From: Gongronella butleri
Lineage: Eukaryota > Mucoromycota > Mucoromycetes > Mucorales > Cunninghamellaceae
Assembly (NCBI GenBank): GCA_025201375.1
Contig: JAIWZP010000098.1
Span: 1-56,190, forward strand
Direction: 5' to 3'
Length of the DNA: 56,190 nucleotides
Positions 43,332 through 54,028 of this stretch are shown here, one piece after another (position 1 is the stretch's first letter; each line of letters opens with the position of its first letter). The notes under the pieces are model-generated. The model was not told the DNA's origin. It worked only from the letters and a program-made list of their open reading frames with translations, and made no database searches. The position numbers and the translations under genes were made by a program.

Positions 43332-43761
43332 CAAGTTTCTAAAATTTGACGCTGATCACTTTTTTCTCGCAATCCGTCAAGTCGACCCCCGATTTTTATT
43401 ACAGATTTGCTTAGAAAGAGGGGGCCGATGTATCTAATGAGATGACTCTCCAAGCGCTGGTGTGTAGGTTGCCAAACGGATTTGAGAAACCTGCACAGGA
43501 TGCTTGAGCCTCTCAGGCAGGGGACCCTCCAGATGCATTTTGACCTGACCATCAACAGCATTACTGTATGTATATACCGTATTATTTTTTTCTTCTCAAA
43601 TTTGAAAAAATCATTTCACCTCCAAAGACACGCCGCAACACCACGAAACTTTCCCAAGCAACTATAGGATTCAGCTCCTCTCTTTTCAAAAAAATTAAAA
43701 CCCCGATATCAATCGGCTGGTTCGGCGAGAAACTTGACAGTGTTGAAAATTTGGCTGTCGC
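43332..43761. repeat. Dispersed repeat family, split copy, middle part
   Basis: Continues the repeat after the LINE insertions: CCGTCAAGTCGACCCCCGA and GTGTAGGTTGCCAAACGGAT match 30027-30145. Its end TTGGCTGTCGC matches the empty site TTGGCTGTAGC near 30380. Confidence 0.65.
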
Positions 43762-44369
43762 TGTCAGGCGCACGCGTTTGCTGGACCTCGGGCGTCACGT
43801 CCGGGGACAATGCAGGCGCGCGGGCTGGCGTGGAGACATCGACCTCTATGCCTAGTTCGAGCAATTCCTCGTCAAGCGAGGAAATGCTCTCACGGCGCTG
43901 TCGATGCCTTGGCGATGGGCTGTGGTGCATGATTCGGACAATGAGCTTTTATTGGGACAAGGAAAGGGACAGGGGACGGTGCGGCAAACAGGGGAATGAT
44001 CAGGTAAAGAAAAAGGGGGAAAAAAGGGGGAAAGGGGAAGCGGCTGCTTAAATGGGCAGCCGGTGATGGGGATTGCCCAGTCGGGCTTCCAAAAGTGTCA
44101 GCGGCGGAAGCTGGATGGGCAATTCCCAAAAAAAAAGGAAAGAGGGCGCGGCCAAAGGAGTGGGGCACGCGCGAGACAGAACAAGGCAAGGAAGGGCATT
44201 CATGGGCGGTAAGCCAGAAAGGGGCAGAGAGACGAGGCAAGGGCGGATGGTCATGGTGGCGTGAGGAGCGAGTGGGGTGAGGAAGCGAGCGATGCACGCA
44301 AAAGAAAAAAAAAGGAAAAAGGGTCAAAAAGGCGTGGCACATGTCGGGAACGCGGGGCGGATCCTGACA
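43762..44369 (-). mobile_element. Solo LTR (copy 1)
   Basis: 608 bp beginning TGTCAGG and ending CCTGACA (TG...CA with a 7-bp inverted end), flanked on both sides by GTCGC, a 5-bp target duplication. The related uninterrupted repeat near 30383 carries the site only once (GTAGC). It is the exact reverse complement of 44675-45282 wherever compared and has no length difference. 5-bp duplications with TG/CA ends are the hallmark of LTR retrotransposon integration. No internal domain is present, so it is a solo LTR formed by LTR-LTR recombination. Confidence 0.8.
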
Positions 44370-44674
44370 GTCGCGCGTTTTTTAAAAATCATTTCGCGGT
44401 GAAATTGTGCTTCAATCTCCGCAAAATTTTACCACGAGGATGATTTGCACCTCTTTTTTCAGGAAAAATTGCAAATAAACCGGAGGTCGATCAGGCTACC
44501 GGTATTATCGAGGCAATCGCCAATTTCACGAAAATGTCCAAATTCAATCTGAACGCCTGGATCATTGCCATAGCAGTGCCATTTGATAATTTTCACGCGT
44601 TTATTTTTAAAAATCGTTCAAAACCAGAGACGAGCGACGTGCTAGCCGAGTTGACGAAATTTTTGAATTTTTGG
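44370..44674. repeat. Dispersed repeat between the two LTRs
   Basis: 305 bp matching 30386-30680: TTTCGCGGTGAAAT, ACCGGAGGTCGATCAGGC and AATCGCCAATTTCA. This shows the two LTRs inserted separately into one pre-existing repeat copy. Confidence 0.65.
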
Positions 44675-45282
44675 TGTCAGGATCCGCCCCGCGTTCCCGA
44701 CATGTGCCACGCCTTTTTGACCCTTTTTCCTTTTTTTTTCTTTTGCGTGCATCGCTCGCTTCCTCACCCCACTCGCTCCTCACGCCACCATGACCATCCG
44801 CCCTTGCCTCGTCTCTCTGCCCCTTTCTGGCTTACCGCCCATGAATGCCCTTCCTTGCCTTGTTCTGTCTCGCGCGTGCCCCACTCCTTTGGCCGCGCCC
44901 TCTTTCCTTTTTTTTTGGGAATTGCCCATCCAGCTTCCGCCGCTGACACTTTTGGAAGCCCGACTGGGCAATCCCCATCACCGGCTGCCCATTTAAGCAG
45001 CCGCTTCCCCTTTCCCCCTTTTTTCCCCCTTTTTCTTTACCTGATCATTCCCCTGTTTGCCGCACCGTCCCCTGTCCCTTTCCTTGTCCCAATAAAAGCT
45101 CATTGTCCGAATCATGCACCACAGCCCATCGCCAAGGCATCGACAGCGCCGTGAGAGCATTTCCTCGCTTGACGAGGAATTGCTCGAACTAGGCATAGAG
45201 GTCGATGTCTCCACGCCAGCCCGCGCGCCTGCATTGTCCCCGGACGTGACGCCCGAGGTCCAGCAAACGCGTGCGCCTGACA
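44675..45282 (+). mobile_element. Solo LTR (copy 2, opposite orientation)
   Basis: 608 bp, TGTCAGG...CCTGACA, flanked by TTTGG on both sides (5-bp target duplication). The empty site TTTTGGCATTTTTTCAA is seen near 30679. Read on the plus strand it has a pyrimidine-rich U3, a TATA-like TTTAAG near 44992 and a poly(A) signal AATAAA at 45091-45096, in the order expected of U3-R-U5. A 150-codon frame inside both LTR copies is low-complexity and is not considered a gene. Confidence 0.8.
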
Positions 45283-45747
45283 TTTGGCCATTTTTCAAAG
45301 ATTTTCCACTCAAATTCAATTTTAAAGACCACAAATAATGGATTGTTCTCGTCCAAACCTTTTTCATTATTAGGTATGCCATTTTGTCGCGTCTTTTTCA
45401 ACATGGCGCTGAAAACCAGGGTCAGTTGAGTCGTTGCGCAGATGAATCCAAAATATCGATGTTTTCACAAATTCAGCAGTGGCGGCTCTCGAAATATTCG
45501 TGGATCGGGATGAAACTGGCATCATTCGAAAGAGACACGCTTGAACGTCATTTCCAGAATGTTTGTTTGACCGATGCGTGACCTTTGTACGCTTATGAAA
45601 GTCGGTCAAACATTAGAAAATTTTTCAACCTCGATGTTCTCGGCAACTGAGTGGACGACCTGCGGCGCTTTTAACGTGTCAAAAGCACCTCTTGCATCTC
45701 TATCAAGTGAGGCCAGTTTCATCGATGGATGGATAAAACTCCACGTT
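45283..45747. repeat. Dispersed repeat family, split copy, right part
   Basis: Continues from the TTTGG site and is closely related to 24370-24750 (GCAGATGAATCCAAAATAT, CGATGCGTGACCTTTGTACG, TTCATCGATGGATGG). Confidence 0.6.
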
Positions 45748-46255
45748 AAAAAAAATTCCCCGCTGGCCCCTTCCACAGCGGGGACAAGAGGGGAAGTGTC
45801 CTCGCAAAATTCCCCGATGGCCAGCAGATTTGGCGGGGTGGAAGCAATTTTTTAAGCTGTGAATGTGCTTCCACTGGCCGGGGGAAGCAATCCAAATTTT
45901 GCTTCCTGGCGGGGTCACTTCTTTTTTCCTCTCATTTCCCTGCTACAGAAGGGTGCATCGATAAAACGGCGGCATGCGTCGCCAGCATCGCGCTTTTTAC
46001 AGTACGCTTTTTTTCGCGCGGGGCCACTCCACGTAGCGGGCAGGGTGTAGTAGTATAGCCAGCTGCTTATTGCATCATGGCATAGGTTTATTATTCATGC
46101 GCGCAATCATGCGCTTACATCATACGAGCGTTTTACTGTAAATAAAATGCAATTCGGGCGGGGACCAGTAGTGGCGCTTGAATTTTGATGCCAAAATCAC
46201 CTTGAAAAAAAATTCTTCTGTGCGCGAGCGCGTCCAATTATTGTAAGGTGAGATG
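45748..46255. other. GC-rich insert and intergenic DNA
   Basis: 45755-45915 is a G/C-rich block with recurring GGCGGGG and TTCCCCG(C/A)TGGCC motifs. Its ends (TTCCCCGCTGGCC near 45756 and GGCCGGGGGAAG near 45877) are imperfectly inverted, so it may be a small MITE-like insertion. No gene is seen. Confidence 0.3.
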
Positions 46256-47098
46256 TACTTGCATCGATGGAGATGTGTCTTGAAAAAAAAAGATGCGCTG
46301 CGATGATGAGCGTCATATTCTTCATTTTTTATGGCCAATTTGCGAGTTCCCTGCGAACAATTGCAACGTGGTGCTTTGTAAAAAATGGATTGCGCGCACA
46401 GCGCCGGTGGGACCTAACTTGCACTTGCATCGATGGGGTCGTGTCCTAGAAAGAAAAGAAAAAAGAAACGTGCGATGAGTATCATTTTATGGCAGATTAG
46501 CGTGTTCTCTGCGAACAATTGCAACGTGCCTTGTAAAACGTGGATTGCGCGCACAGCGCCACATTGAGACCTGACTTGCACGTGCATCGATGGGGCCGTG
46601 TCCTAGAAAGAAAAAAAAAGAAACGCGCGATGAGCATCAATTTTATGGCAGATTAGCGTGTTCTCTGCGAACAATTGCAACGTGCCTTGTAAAACGTGGA
46701 TTGCGCGCACAGCGCCACATTGAGATCTGACTTGCACGTGCATCGATGGGGCCGTGTCCTAGAAAGAAAAAAAAGAAACGCGCGATGAGCATCATTTTAT
46801 GGCAGATTAGCGTGTTTCCTGTGAACAATTGCAACTTGCCTTGTATGATAAAACACGGATTGGGCGCACAGCGCCACATTGAGACCTGACTTGCACTTGC
46901 ATTGATGGGGTCGTGTCCTAAAAAAAAAAAAAAAGGAACGCGTGATGAGCGTCCATTTTATGATGTCTAATATTGTATATGTTGTGTTTGCATCGATCAA
47001 TTGCAACATGCCAAGCTTGTAAATCACGTACTGTGCGCGCAGCGTGGTGTCACTTTTTTAATGGCTGTTGCATTGCGACATTTACGGCTGTGCCCTGA
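46256..47098. repeat. ~155-bp tandem array, about five copies
   Basis: The landmark ACAATTGCAAC(G/T)TG recurs at about 46357, 46515, 46671, 46825 and 46998 (spacing 158, 156, 154, 173). In each unit it is followed by GCGCGCACAGCG, TTGCA(C/T)(G/T)TGCAT and GTGTCCTA plus an A-rich stretch. The middle copies are nearly identical; the outer ones are diverged. It is non-coding and lies upstream of the orphan gene at 47394. Confidence 0.75.
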
Positions 47099-47393
47099 AA
47101 AAGATGGGTGAGAATCCGATTGATGCATTGCTAGGTTGGATCTTCAACGCGTTTCTGACCCTGGCTGTCAAGAAGAATGCAATCTTTCGCGCATCAAAAG
47201 TATTTTGAAGAAAAAGAAAACAAAAAAATAAACGAAATGCCGCGCTAAGGGTATAAAATATGACGATTGTAGCTGGAATGCATGAATGGCGTGTAAGCCG
47301 CCAGCATGTCTCATCAATCAGACGAGATTCAAATTGCGACTCAAATTTTCTGACATTTTGCGGCCGGCTCTTCCACTTTTTTTTTTAATTATC

Positions 47394-48840
47394 ATGCCAT
47401 CAACACCATCCAACCGCCCCAATGACGATGATTTTACAATCAAAGCGCAGCAGGTTATGTGTTTCGAAAAATTGTTGCTTAGAATGGCGAAACTTCATGC
47501 GGATACTGTGAAGGAAAATGCGGAGCTTCGCGAAACGGTCAAGCAGATATTAGCCTATGGCGCCCAAAATGGCGAAACTGCAGCAATGGCGCCTATTGCA
47601 GGCGCTACATCGGTTTCATTTCCCTCCAAAAAGGCCATTGCGACTGTCGGCAAAATGGACGTGTGCTCCATTGAGGAGCTTTTGGCATCTGTGTATCAAA
47701 AGGGTGGAAAAAAATACGTTTGGACGTCAGACGACAATAGCCAAAAAGAAAGCCCCTACTACAACATACGCGACATGAGCTATAGCGCGTTGTTAAAACA
47801 GTTTCCAGCAGCAAGGCGGGCCGATGATGGCCAATTGCCTCCGTGGCGCGATTTGGATACAGAGTTGGTGAAAAGGTGTCTTTTCCAGGTGGCCAAAAAC
47901 ATTGGAAGGGACCACGGCGTGGAGTTGATCCCGCATTTGAACCTTGTTTTTGGCTTAGCCCAGAAAAAATGGATGGACATGCGGTCCTGCCGACAGCCCT
48001 CGAAAACGGTAAACATAATCAATTGCCGCGTCATCAGGTCGATTTTTTTTACTCTAAATGTTAATAGACGAAGCGCAAGCGCCGCATTAACCGAGGGATG
48101 TCTAGCCAGACGCGTCACTTTGTGACACACGTGTTGCCAGGAGTACGAAATGCGGCCACAAAAAAAAAAAAAAAAAAAAAAAACTTAAAAACCAATGATC
48201 TAACTAGCAAAATTGTACATTTTTACACCTTTTGTCGTCAGCTCGAACGCAAGTACAACCCGCTTTACAACAAGAACAGTACCACAAACCGGGATCACGC
48301 CAAGGCATCAACTTCTAGCTCCTCCTCCACGGGCTATCGCAACGTGCCGATCGCATCCACAACGTCATCAATTGCCATTAGCGACGATGAAAATGACGTA
48401 GCATCAACTTCTAGCTCCTCCTCCACGGGCTATCGCAACGTGCCGATCGCATCCACAACGTCATCAATTGCCATTAGCGACGATGAAAATGACGTAGCAT
48501 CGGCTTCTAGCTCCTCCAAGCGTCGCCGCGACGTGCCGATCGCGTCCACAACCTCGTCAACTGCCACTAGCGACAATGAAAATGGCGTAGCATCGACCTC
48601 TAGCTCCTCCACGTGTCGTCGCGTCATGCCGATCGCGTCTACAACCTCAATTGCCGGTAGCGACGAAAATGAGGTAAAAAAAGATAAGCATTCTACATAG
48701 GAACTGTACCTACAGTCAGAAAAAACACTTAAAATCCAAAATTGTCGATATAGATTGACCAAGATGGCAGAACTGCTGGTGGCAAGAAAAAGAAAGTGGG
48801 CCGCCGTGCAAAAATGACGCCAAAACCAAAAGGCAAATAA
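47394..48840 (+). CDS. Orphan protein with four 32-residue Ser/Asp repeats
   Basis: Four exons (47394-48008, 48068-48142, 48242-48673, 48754-48840) give 402 residues. The N-terminal coiled coil (FEKLLLRMAKLHADTVKENA) precedes a central domain (about 75-205: VWTSDDNSQKESPYYNIRDM, LKQFPAARRADDG, LVKRCLFQVAKNIGRDHG). A basic segment KRKRRINRGMSSQ follows. Then come four repeats of an ASTSSSSSTGYRNVPIAST-type unit ending ISDDENDV, and a basic tail (GGKKKKVGRRAKM). Each repeat is about 96 bp and the first two are almost identical. Intron 2 contains the A-run near 48162-48183. I chose the ATG after the T-rich leader; an upstream in-frame ATG exists at 47286. The family is not recognised. It could be a nuclear DNA-binding protein, judged only from its basic segments. 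Confidence 0.55.
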
Positions 48841-48841
48841 A
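48836..48841 (+). terminator. Poly(A) signal AATAAA overlapping the stop codon
   Basis: AATAAA includes the TAA stop of the orphan gene at 47394-48840. Confidence 0.4.
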
Positions 48842-49323
48842 GGAAGACGACCAACGAGGGATTAATGGCTAGATGATGATTGCCACTACCTTTTGTACAC
48901 CTTTTCCGCCGTCCAACATCGTCATCACAGTCCCCCCGCGCGCCATTCACTCTCCGCTCGTGCCCGGCCACACGCGCATTTGCCAGCCCGCCACCTGTTC
49001 CCTATTTTAAAAAAAAATTGTTTTTCACACTTTGTCATTTCTTTTGTCCCTCCCTGCAGCGTGTTTTCGACATCAACACCAATAAACTTCTGCTGTTTCT
49101 CCAACAACGTCCCATTCCAAGCATCTTTTGGCAGAAACATTGTCGCAGGGGTGTATAGAGAGCAGAACAGCTCGCAAAACTCGCTTTCGGTGGCGTCCCT
49201 AACGACCTCGACACTGTCTTACAGTATCCGTCAAGTGGCCACCAACACCTCCACGTCGGCTTGGCACACCAGCTGAGAGCGGACAGCAGCAGGAAACCAG
49301 TGCGAATCGTGTTGGTGGACATT
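48842..49323. other. Gap between two convergent orphan genes
   Basis: No convincing gene. A plus-strand stretch (about 49055-49277) is open in more than one frame and follows a CCCTGCAG acceptor-like site, but no partner exon was found. Confidence 0.3.
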
Positions 49324-49346
49324 TTTATTTGTTTCAAACAAATAAA

Positions 49347-50516
49347 TTAGCAGGTTTTTTTTTTCTTGTCAAGGGTGAGGTTTTGTGACTCACAAATCGT
49401 GGTGGCATACCAATTGTCAAACCAGTCTTGGGTTGTAGTGACCTCTTGGCCTAGAAGCGAGCCGATGCTCCTCTTGGACGTGGTCTTTGCACAAGTCTCG
49501 ATCACCTTGTGATGCTCATTATTGTCATCACAGCCGTTCATCGGTGACCCAATTGCTGTCTCCATGACGTCGCGCTCTGCGTTGTCGTCGTCGCGATCAC
49601 TGGGAGGAGAGTGCTGCTGCGCCAGCGAGTAAAGTTCGAAAATGGAGTCACCGTCCGCGTCCTTGGTCCATACGCCCATTGAGGATGACTCGGGATCGGC
49701 GGGCATCGACGACACGTCGTTTGCATTTGTCTCGGCAGAGTCACGCGTCGTGTCACTGTCGCCTGCGGTCGTGTCCGACCCACTAGTGGTATCATCATCA
49801 TCGAGGAGATTGCTTGCACCACCGGCATTTTCAAGCGCTTTTTTTTCGTAAAATTGCCTGCTTTCGCCTGCCGTCGTTTCTGACCCACTGGTGGTATCAT
49901 CAAGGGCTTCTTGAAGAAGATTGCTCGAATCGGCATTTTCAAGCACTTTTTTTTTGTAGAATTGCCTGCCGGTCAAATGGAACTCGCGTGCCATGACTTT
50001 TCTTGCGTACAAAGGGGACACATACAGCGAGAATGTCGATCCATCACCAATTGTAGCCAAAAGATCACGGACAAGCTGGTTTTGCGTGTCAGGGGTCAAT
50101 TCGCCCCACTGCGAATACATACCCACGCCTTGATACATGAAAGCATTGCTCGAGGACGAGGAGGAAATTGCCTTTGACCTCACAAGGCCCGCAGCCGACT
50201 TTATGGCAACCAATGCCTTGCTAATGACAATACTGGAGACAACCACGACGTCGTTTGGGAATCGCTTTTTGAGACGATTGCTGTTCGCCTCAATTAAGCG
50301 CTTCAAAAACGCTCGTTCTTCCTCAACGTTCATGTGTCCTGCCGGCGGCTTCAATGTATCCGTGTCGGCCACTGGTGCAATCAAGTTTGATTCGAGGCGA
50401 TTCAAACGATTATCCATGCGTTCAATACTCGTTGCCAAATGCTCTATGCGATCAATAAGGCGTAAGTGCATTTCAAAAAGGCGTTGTTCGAATTGCTGCA
50501 GAGCGCTGTTTTCCAT
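49347..50516 (-). CDS. Orphan coiled-coil protein with a duplicated 36-residue module
   Basis: A single-exon frame of 389 residues from the ATG at 50516. An in-frame ATG further upstream (50603) would add a hydrophobic leader that reads like a 5' UTR. The N-terminus is a coiled coil (FEQRLFEMHLRLIDRIEHLA, ERMDNRLNRLESN). A central domain has RLKKRFPNDVVVVSSIVISK, GMYSQWGELTPDTQNQLVRD and YARKVMAREFHL. Next is a tandem duplication of RQFY-x-KK-x-LENA...DDTTSGS-x-TTAG, then a long acidic Ser/Asp/Thr-rich tail. The general plan (coiled coil, globular centre, repeated acidic tail) resembles the neighbour at 47394. A poly(A) signal lies at 49324-49329. It shares a 186-bp divergent promoter with the transposase. 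Function unknown. Confidence 0.55.
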   Translation of the reverse strand: MENSALQQFEQRLFEMHLRLIDRIEHLATSIERMDNRLNRLESNLIAPVADTDTLKPPAGHMNVEEERAFLKRLIEANSNRLKKRFPNDVVVVSSIVISKALVAIKSAAGLVRSKAISSSSSSNAFMYQGVGMYSQWGELTPDTQNQLVRDLLATIGDGSTFSLYVSPLYARKVMAREFHLTGRQFYKKKVLENADSSNLLQEALDDTTSGSETTAGESRQFYEKKALENAGGASNLLDDDDTTSGSDTTAGDSDTTRDSAETNANDVSSMPADPESSSMGVWTKDADGDSIFELYSLAQQHSPPSDRDDDNAERDVMETAIGSPMNGCDDNNEHHKVIETCAKTTSKRSIGSLLGQEVTTTQDWFDNWYATTICESQNLTLDKKKKTC

Positions 50517-50702
50517 GTTAAATATAATATAAAGAGGTAAAAGAAATAAAGAATGAACGCGTCGCGTCGTTGGCATTAAAACAGCCCCCCATTCCGACGA
50601 CATCTCTTGTTCATTTTAAAATCCATCTTTTTTTTTTTTTACCATTTCACCATATTCTTTTTAATTTTTCGCTCGTTTTTGCTATTTTAAAGGCGTACTA
50701 TC
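50517..50702. promoter_or_regulatory. Divergent promoter, orphan gene / transposase
   Basis: A 186-bp gap between outward-facing starts containing a T-run (about 50628-50640). Shared control of the two genes is inferred from the geometry. Confidence 0.45.
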
Positions 50703-53700
50703 ATGGGTAAACGACGAAGAATGATGGAAACAGAGGCAATTTGCCCATGGTGCCATGAATTCAGCTCTCCAGTACGTGCTATTGTCAAAGATCACGCACA
50801 AAAATGTTTACAAGAAAAACGAGATCTAGCAAATCCGCTTTTTGGTGCCAGAGAGGGCGTATCGCCACCACATATGGAAGAAGACCATGATTATTCAGTC
50901 CCGGCCAGCCCCAATTTTGAGCAGCAGTCTGGCAATGGCTATCGGTTCAATGATGATGAGTTGCCCTATAAAAGGTCAACCGACGGTCTCAGTAAGACAC
51001 AATTGATGAACGTTTTACACAGATGCACAAGAAGACTCATGGCCAAATTGCTTGCTGCCGCACTTTTTTTTTTTAACAATAAGGCACGTTACAGAGATAT
51101 GCATTGAGGATTTATGATATCGCGGGCGATCTTAATCTGTCAGAGAATGGGACAAATCAAATCCTTTCGTTGTTTTGGGAAATGCATCAAGAAATCAAGC
51201 CAGGTACGAGGGTTTGTTGACCGTGGCCCTTATTCTAATATGATGTTTGTTTAACCTGGGCTTTATTTAATTAAAGGAATTGAACCAGCAGAATTGACTG
51301 TGCATCGCGTGAAGATGCTTTTAAAGCAGCAATTCCCTGTAAAACAAGAGCACTACGACATTTGCATCCAAGGATGTGAAATTTTCCATCAGGACGACGT
51401 GACCAAGTGCAGTCAGTGCAATGAGGACCGCTTTAAAAACAAAAACGCCAAGGAAGCTCGTCGGCAAACCTCTCAAATGTCTCTGATTCACCTTCTTGCG
51501 TCGCAATTCTCCAACTCAGCAACCCGTCAACAAATGAAATACAGATCGCTATACCAGCCTCAGGAGTCCAATGAGCTGCGCGACATTTTTGACGGTGAAG
51601 CCTACCAGCAGCTGCTGAATGAAGGGATGTTTGGCAATGAAAATGACATAGCCTTGGGAATCTTCATAGACGGCTTTACAAGCCCTTCACAAAAAGCACA
51701 CAAGCTCACGCTAGTGCAGCTTGTCAATTACAATTTACCACCGCACATTAGGTAAACCACTTAAAACGAGTGAATGCAACAAAAAGTCGCACAAAATATT
51801 AAATTTTTTGCAACTTTTTCTTTTCAAGGTACAAAAACGACAACCTTTTAACCATTGCCGTGCTCCCTGGTCCAAAAAGTCTGACTGACAAGACGGTCTG
51901 GCCACTTCTTTGGCCAATTGTCGATGATCTTGATACACTGGTGGCTTACGACGGCATGTATGTCCCATGTGATGATGGTGTGGCGCGACACCTGAAGGCC
52001 CATTTACTGGTGGCATCTGGCGACACTCCAGCCGTCGCATTGTTGGCAAACAAAGCTGGGCATTCCGCTTACCTCGGGTGTCGTATGTGCAAAATATTAG
52101 GATGTCACAACAGCGCGACCAATCATGGGATGTATTTCATGCCCTCTGCTTACACCAATGATCGTGCGCCTCTGTTAACGAAAGAACAATACCGGGGTGG
52201 TAAACCTGTATGAATTGGGGGTGTTTTGTTGTAAAGACAGCATTAAATGGGTATTGACACGATTTTTTTTTCTAGGAGGACGGCCTCAAAGGTGTTTCAC
52301 CATTGTCCTTGTATCCTTCGTTTACGTCTCCGGCCTTCTATGCTCTTGACGAATTGCATCTTTGTGGGCTCAATCTGTCAAAAGCGATATTTGGCCTTTT
52401 GCATCCCACGGCCGACAGGCCAAAACTGAGCCCATTGCGAATTGGGTCCGCCGATTGGAAAGCAATTATGAGAATCGTGCTAGATTCTCTGCCAGCAATC
52501 CCAATGGACACGTTTACAGGCAATTTCGTCCGGCCACTGGGCCCATCCTTGAGCCGAGGGGTTGACTGGCTGGACTTTGTCCGTTTTGTCGTTCCCGGTG
52601 TGGTGATACCCTTCCTCACGCACAAGCAGCTTATCGACGACTCTGCCAGACTTGCATTGATCAAATTGTGTCATTTTATACAACTTGCCGAGATGAAGTC
52701 GCTGACGCACGCCCTGATTGATGAAATGGATGAGTAAGTCAGCTTTTTTTAAGATCTACAACGCAAATTGACGATGCATCCTTTATTTTGCAGGTGTTTA
52801 AAGATATGGATGGAGTTCGCCCAGCACGAGTATGACCAAGGGACAATGTCTATCGATTTTTTTACCATTTCAATTCACTACTTGTACCATGTGCCCTTTG
52901 TCATACGACAAATGGGCCCCATGCAAACATACTCAGCGCGACACCTTGAGCGCGGCATTGGCATAGCCAAACAAGGCATCAAATCCACCAAGTTGCCTGA
53001 CATCAATGCAAACAATGTCCTGTTTTTTTCCGCTGCACGCAAATTCATGCACCACAAAGAATCACAGCATCATGAAATGTGGACCGTGTCGGACGACGCG
53101 CACGACTGTCCAATTTCTGATGACACTGGCGCGGAATTTGACGTTGACGGCATGCAAAATGACGATTTCGAATGGACGATCAAGACGACGATGGGTGATG
53201 ATGATATGTTCGGCGATCTCGCACTCATTTACGAGCAGGAGGCCAATGGAAACACGACAATCGACGATTCTCAGGTGCTGGATGCCATGAGTTGCATTGC
53301 TGTAGCCAATCCTCCCGTGAACTTTTTCCTTGGAGGCAATCGCATTGAGCTCAAGAGCGGCATTCTGGACCACATCCGTGAGAATGATCGCGTGAAAATA
53401 GCCGTGTTTTCCTATATGGATTGGCTCCATTCAGGGCAAGTTCCACGGCTCCATGATCAACCACGACTTTTGTATGAAACTTGCTATTTTGGCGATTTTC
53501 AATTCCGTGGTTCGTTTGAACGTGCGCTGCGCAAGAATATGTATTTAATGCAACCCCGAGACGGCCCGCTACTTCATTTGTAAGATGTCATCATGCAACA
53601 AAAATGTTACCTTTCACTGACTTTTTGTATCATGCACCGCATTATTATTGCTGCTGTGTTGTGTGATATTAAAATTCTTATTAGGCCATTTGAAACAGAC

Positions 53701-54021
53701 AAGCTGTATTTCGCGTAATTGCACAGCTTCTTTGACGTCGAGGACCACGACCATCATCGTCATTTTTTTGCAACGGCGATGATCTTAGACGCCAAATTCG
53801 ACGAAGCAACATGCATGTATTTTTACCACTGCTCAAGCCCACTCGCTTGGTGCGTCGTCCCGCTGGACTGGATACTGCCAACACGAGTTGGTGCTTTTAA
53901 GCACCCAGCCATGCTCAATCGCTCTTCTCACGCAAAACAGCGACCAAAAGATGCTGGCTATCTTTTTTGGGCGAATATGCTTGACATTACGCAAGAGAAA
54001 CTGGGGTCGGTGTATATGTAG
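50703..54021 (+). pseudogene. Tnp2/CACTA-like transposase, with in-frame stop
   Basis: Proposed exons: 50703-50974, 51097-51203, 51277-51751, 51829-52207, 52276-52733, 52794-53579, 53685-54021 (937 codons if the stop is ignored). Residues 15-35 form a CPWC...H-x4-C zinc finger. The core follows the Transposase_21/Tnp2 pattern: HYDICIQGCEIFHQDD with CSQCNEDRF, IDGFTSP, LVNYNLPPHIRYKN, VLPGPKSL, LLVASGDTPAVALLANKAGH with LGCRMC, DELHLCGLNLSKAIFGLLHP, and YSARHLERGIGIAK near the end. A TAA at 53716-53718 interrupts the last exon after KLYFA, while the same frame continues LHSFFDVEDHDHH to 54021. The donor of intron 1 is uncertain. The protein may be truncated at 836 residues or dead. Confidence 0.7.
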
Positions 54022-54028
54022 ACTTGCG

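Noticed and set aside
43890..45154. 150-codon frame present in both LTR copies
   Set aside because: It is identical because the LTRs are identical, is Phe/Pro/Ser low-complexity, and overlaps U3-R-U5 regulatory sequence.
43762..45282. The LTR pair as the two ends of one LTR retrotransposon
   Set aside because: They are inverted rather than direct, have different target duplications, and enclose only 305 bp of host repeat.
48900..49276. Plus-strand frames between the two orphan genes as a separate gene
   Set aside because: No start in good context, competing frames, and no partner exons or family similarity.
53707..53727. A 21-nt intron removing the transposase stop
   Set aside because: All other introns here are about 55 nt or longer; a 21-nt fungal intron is implausible without cDNA.
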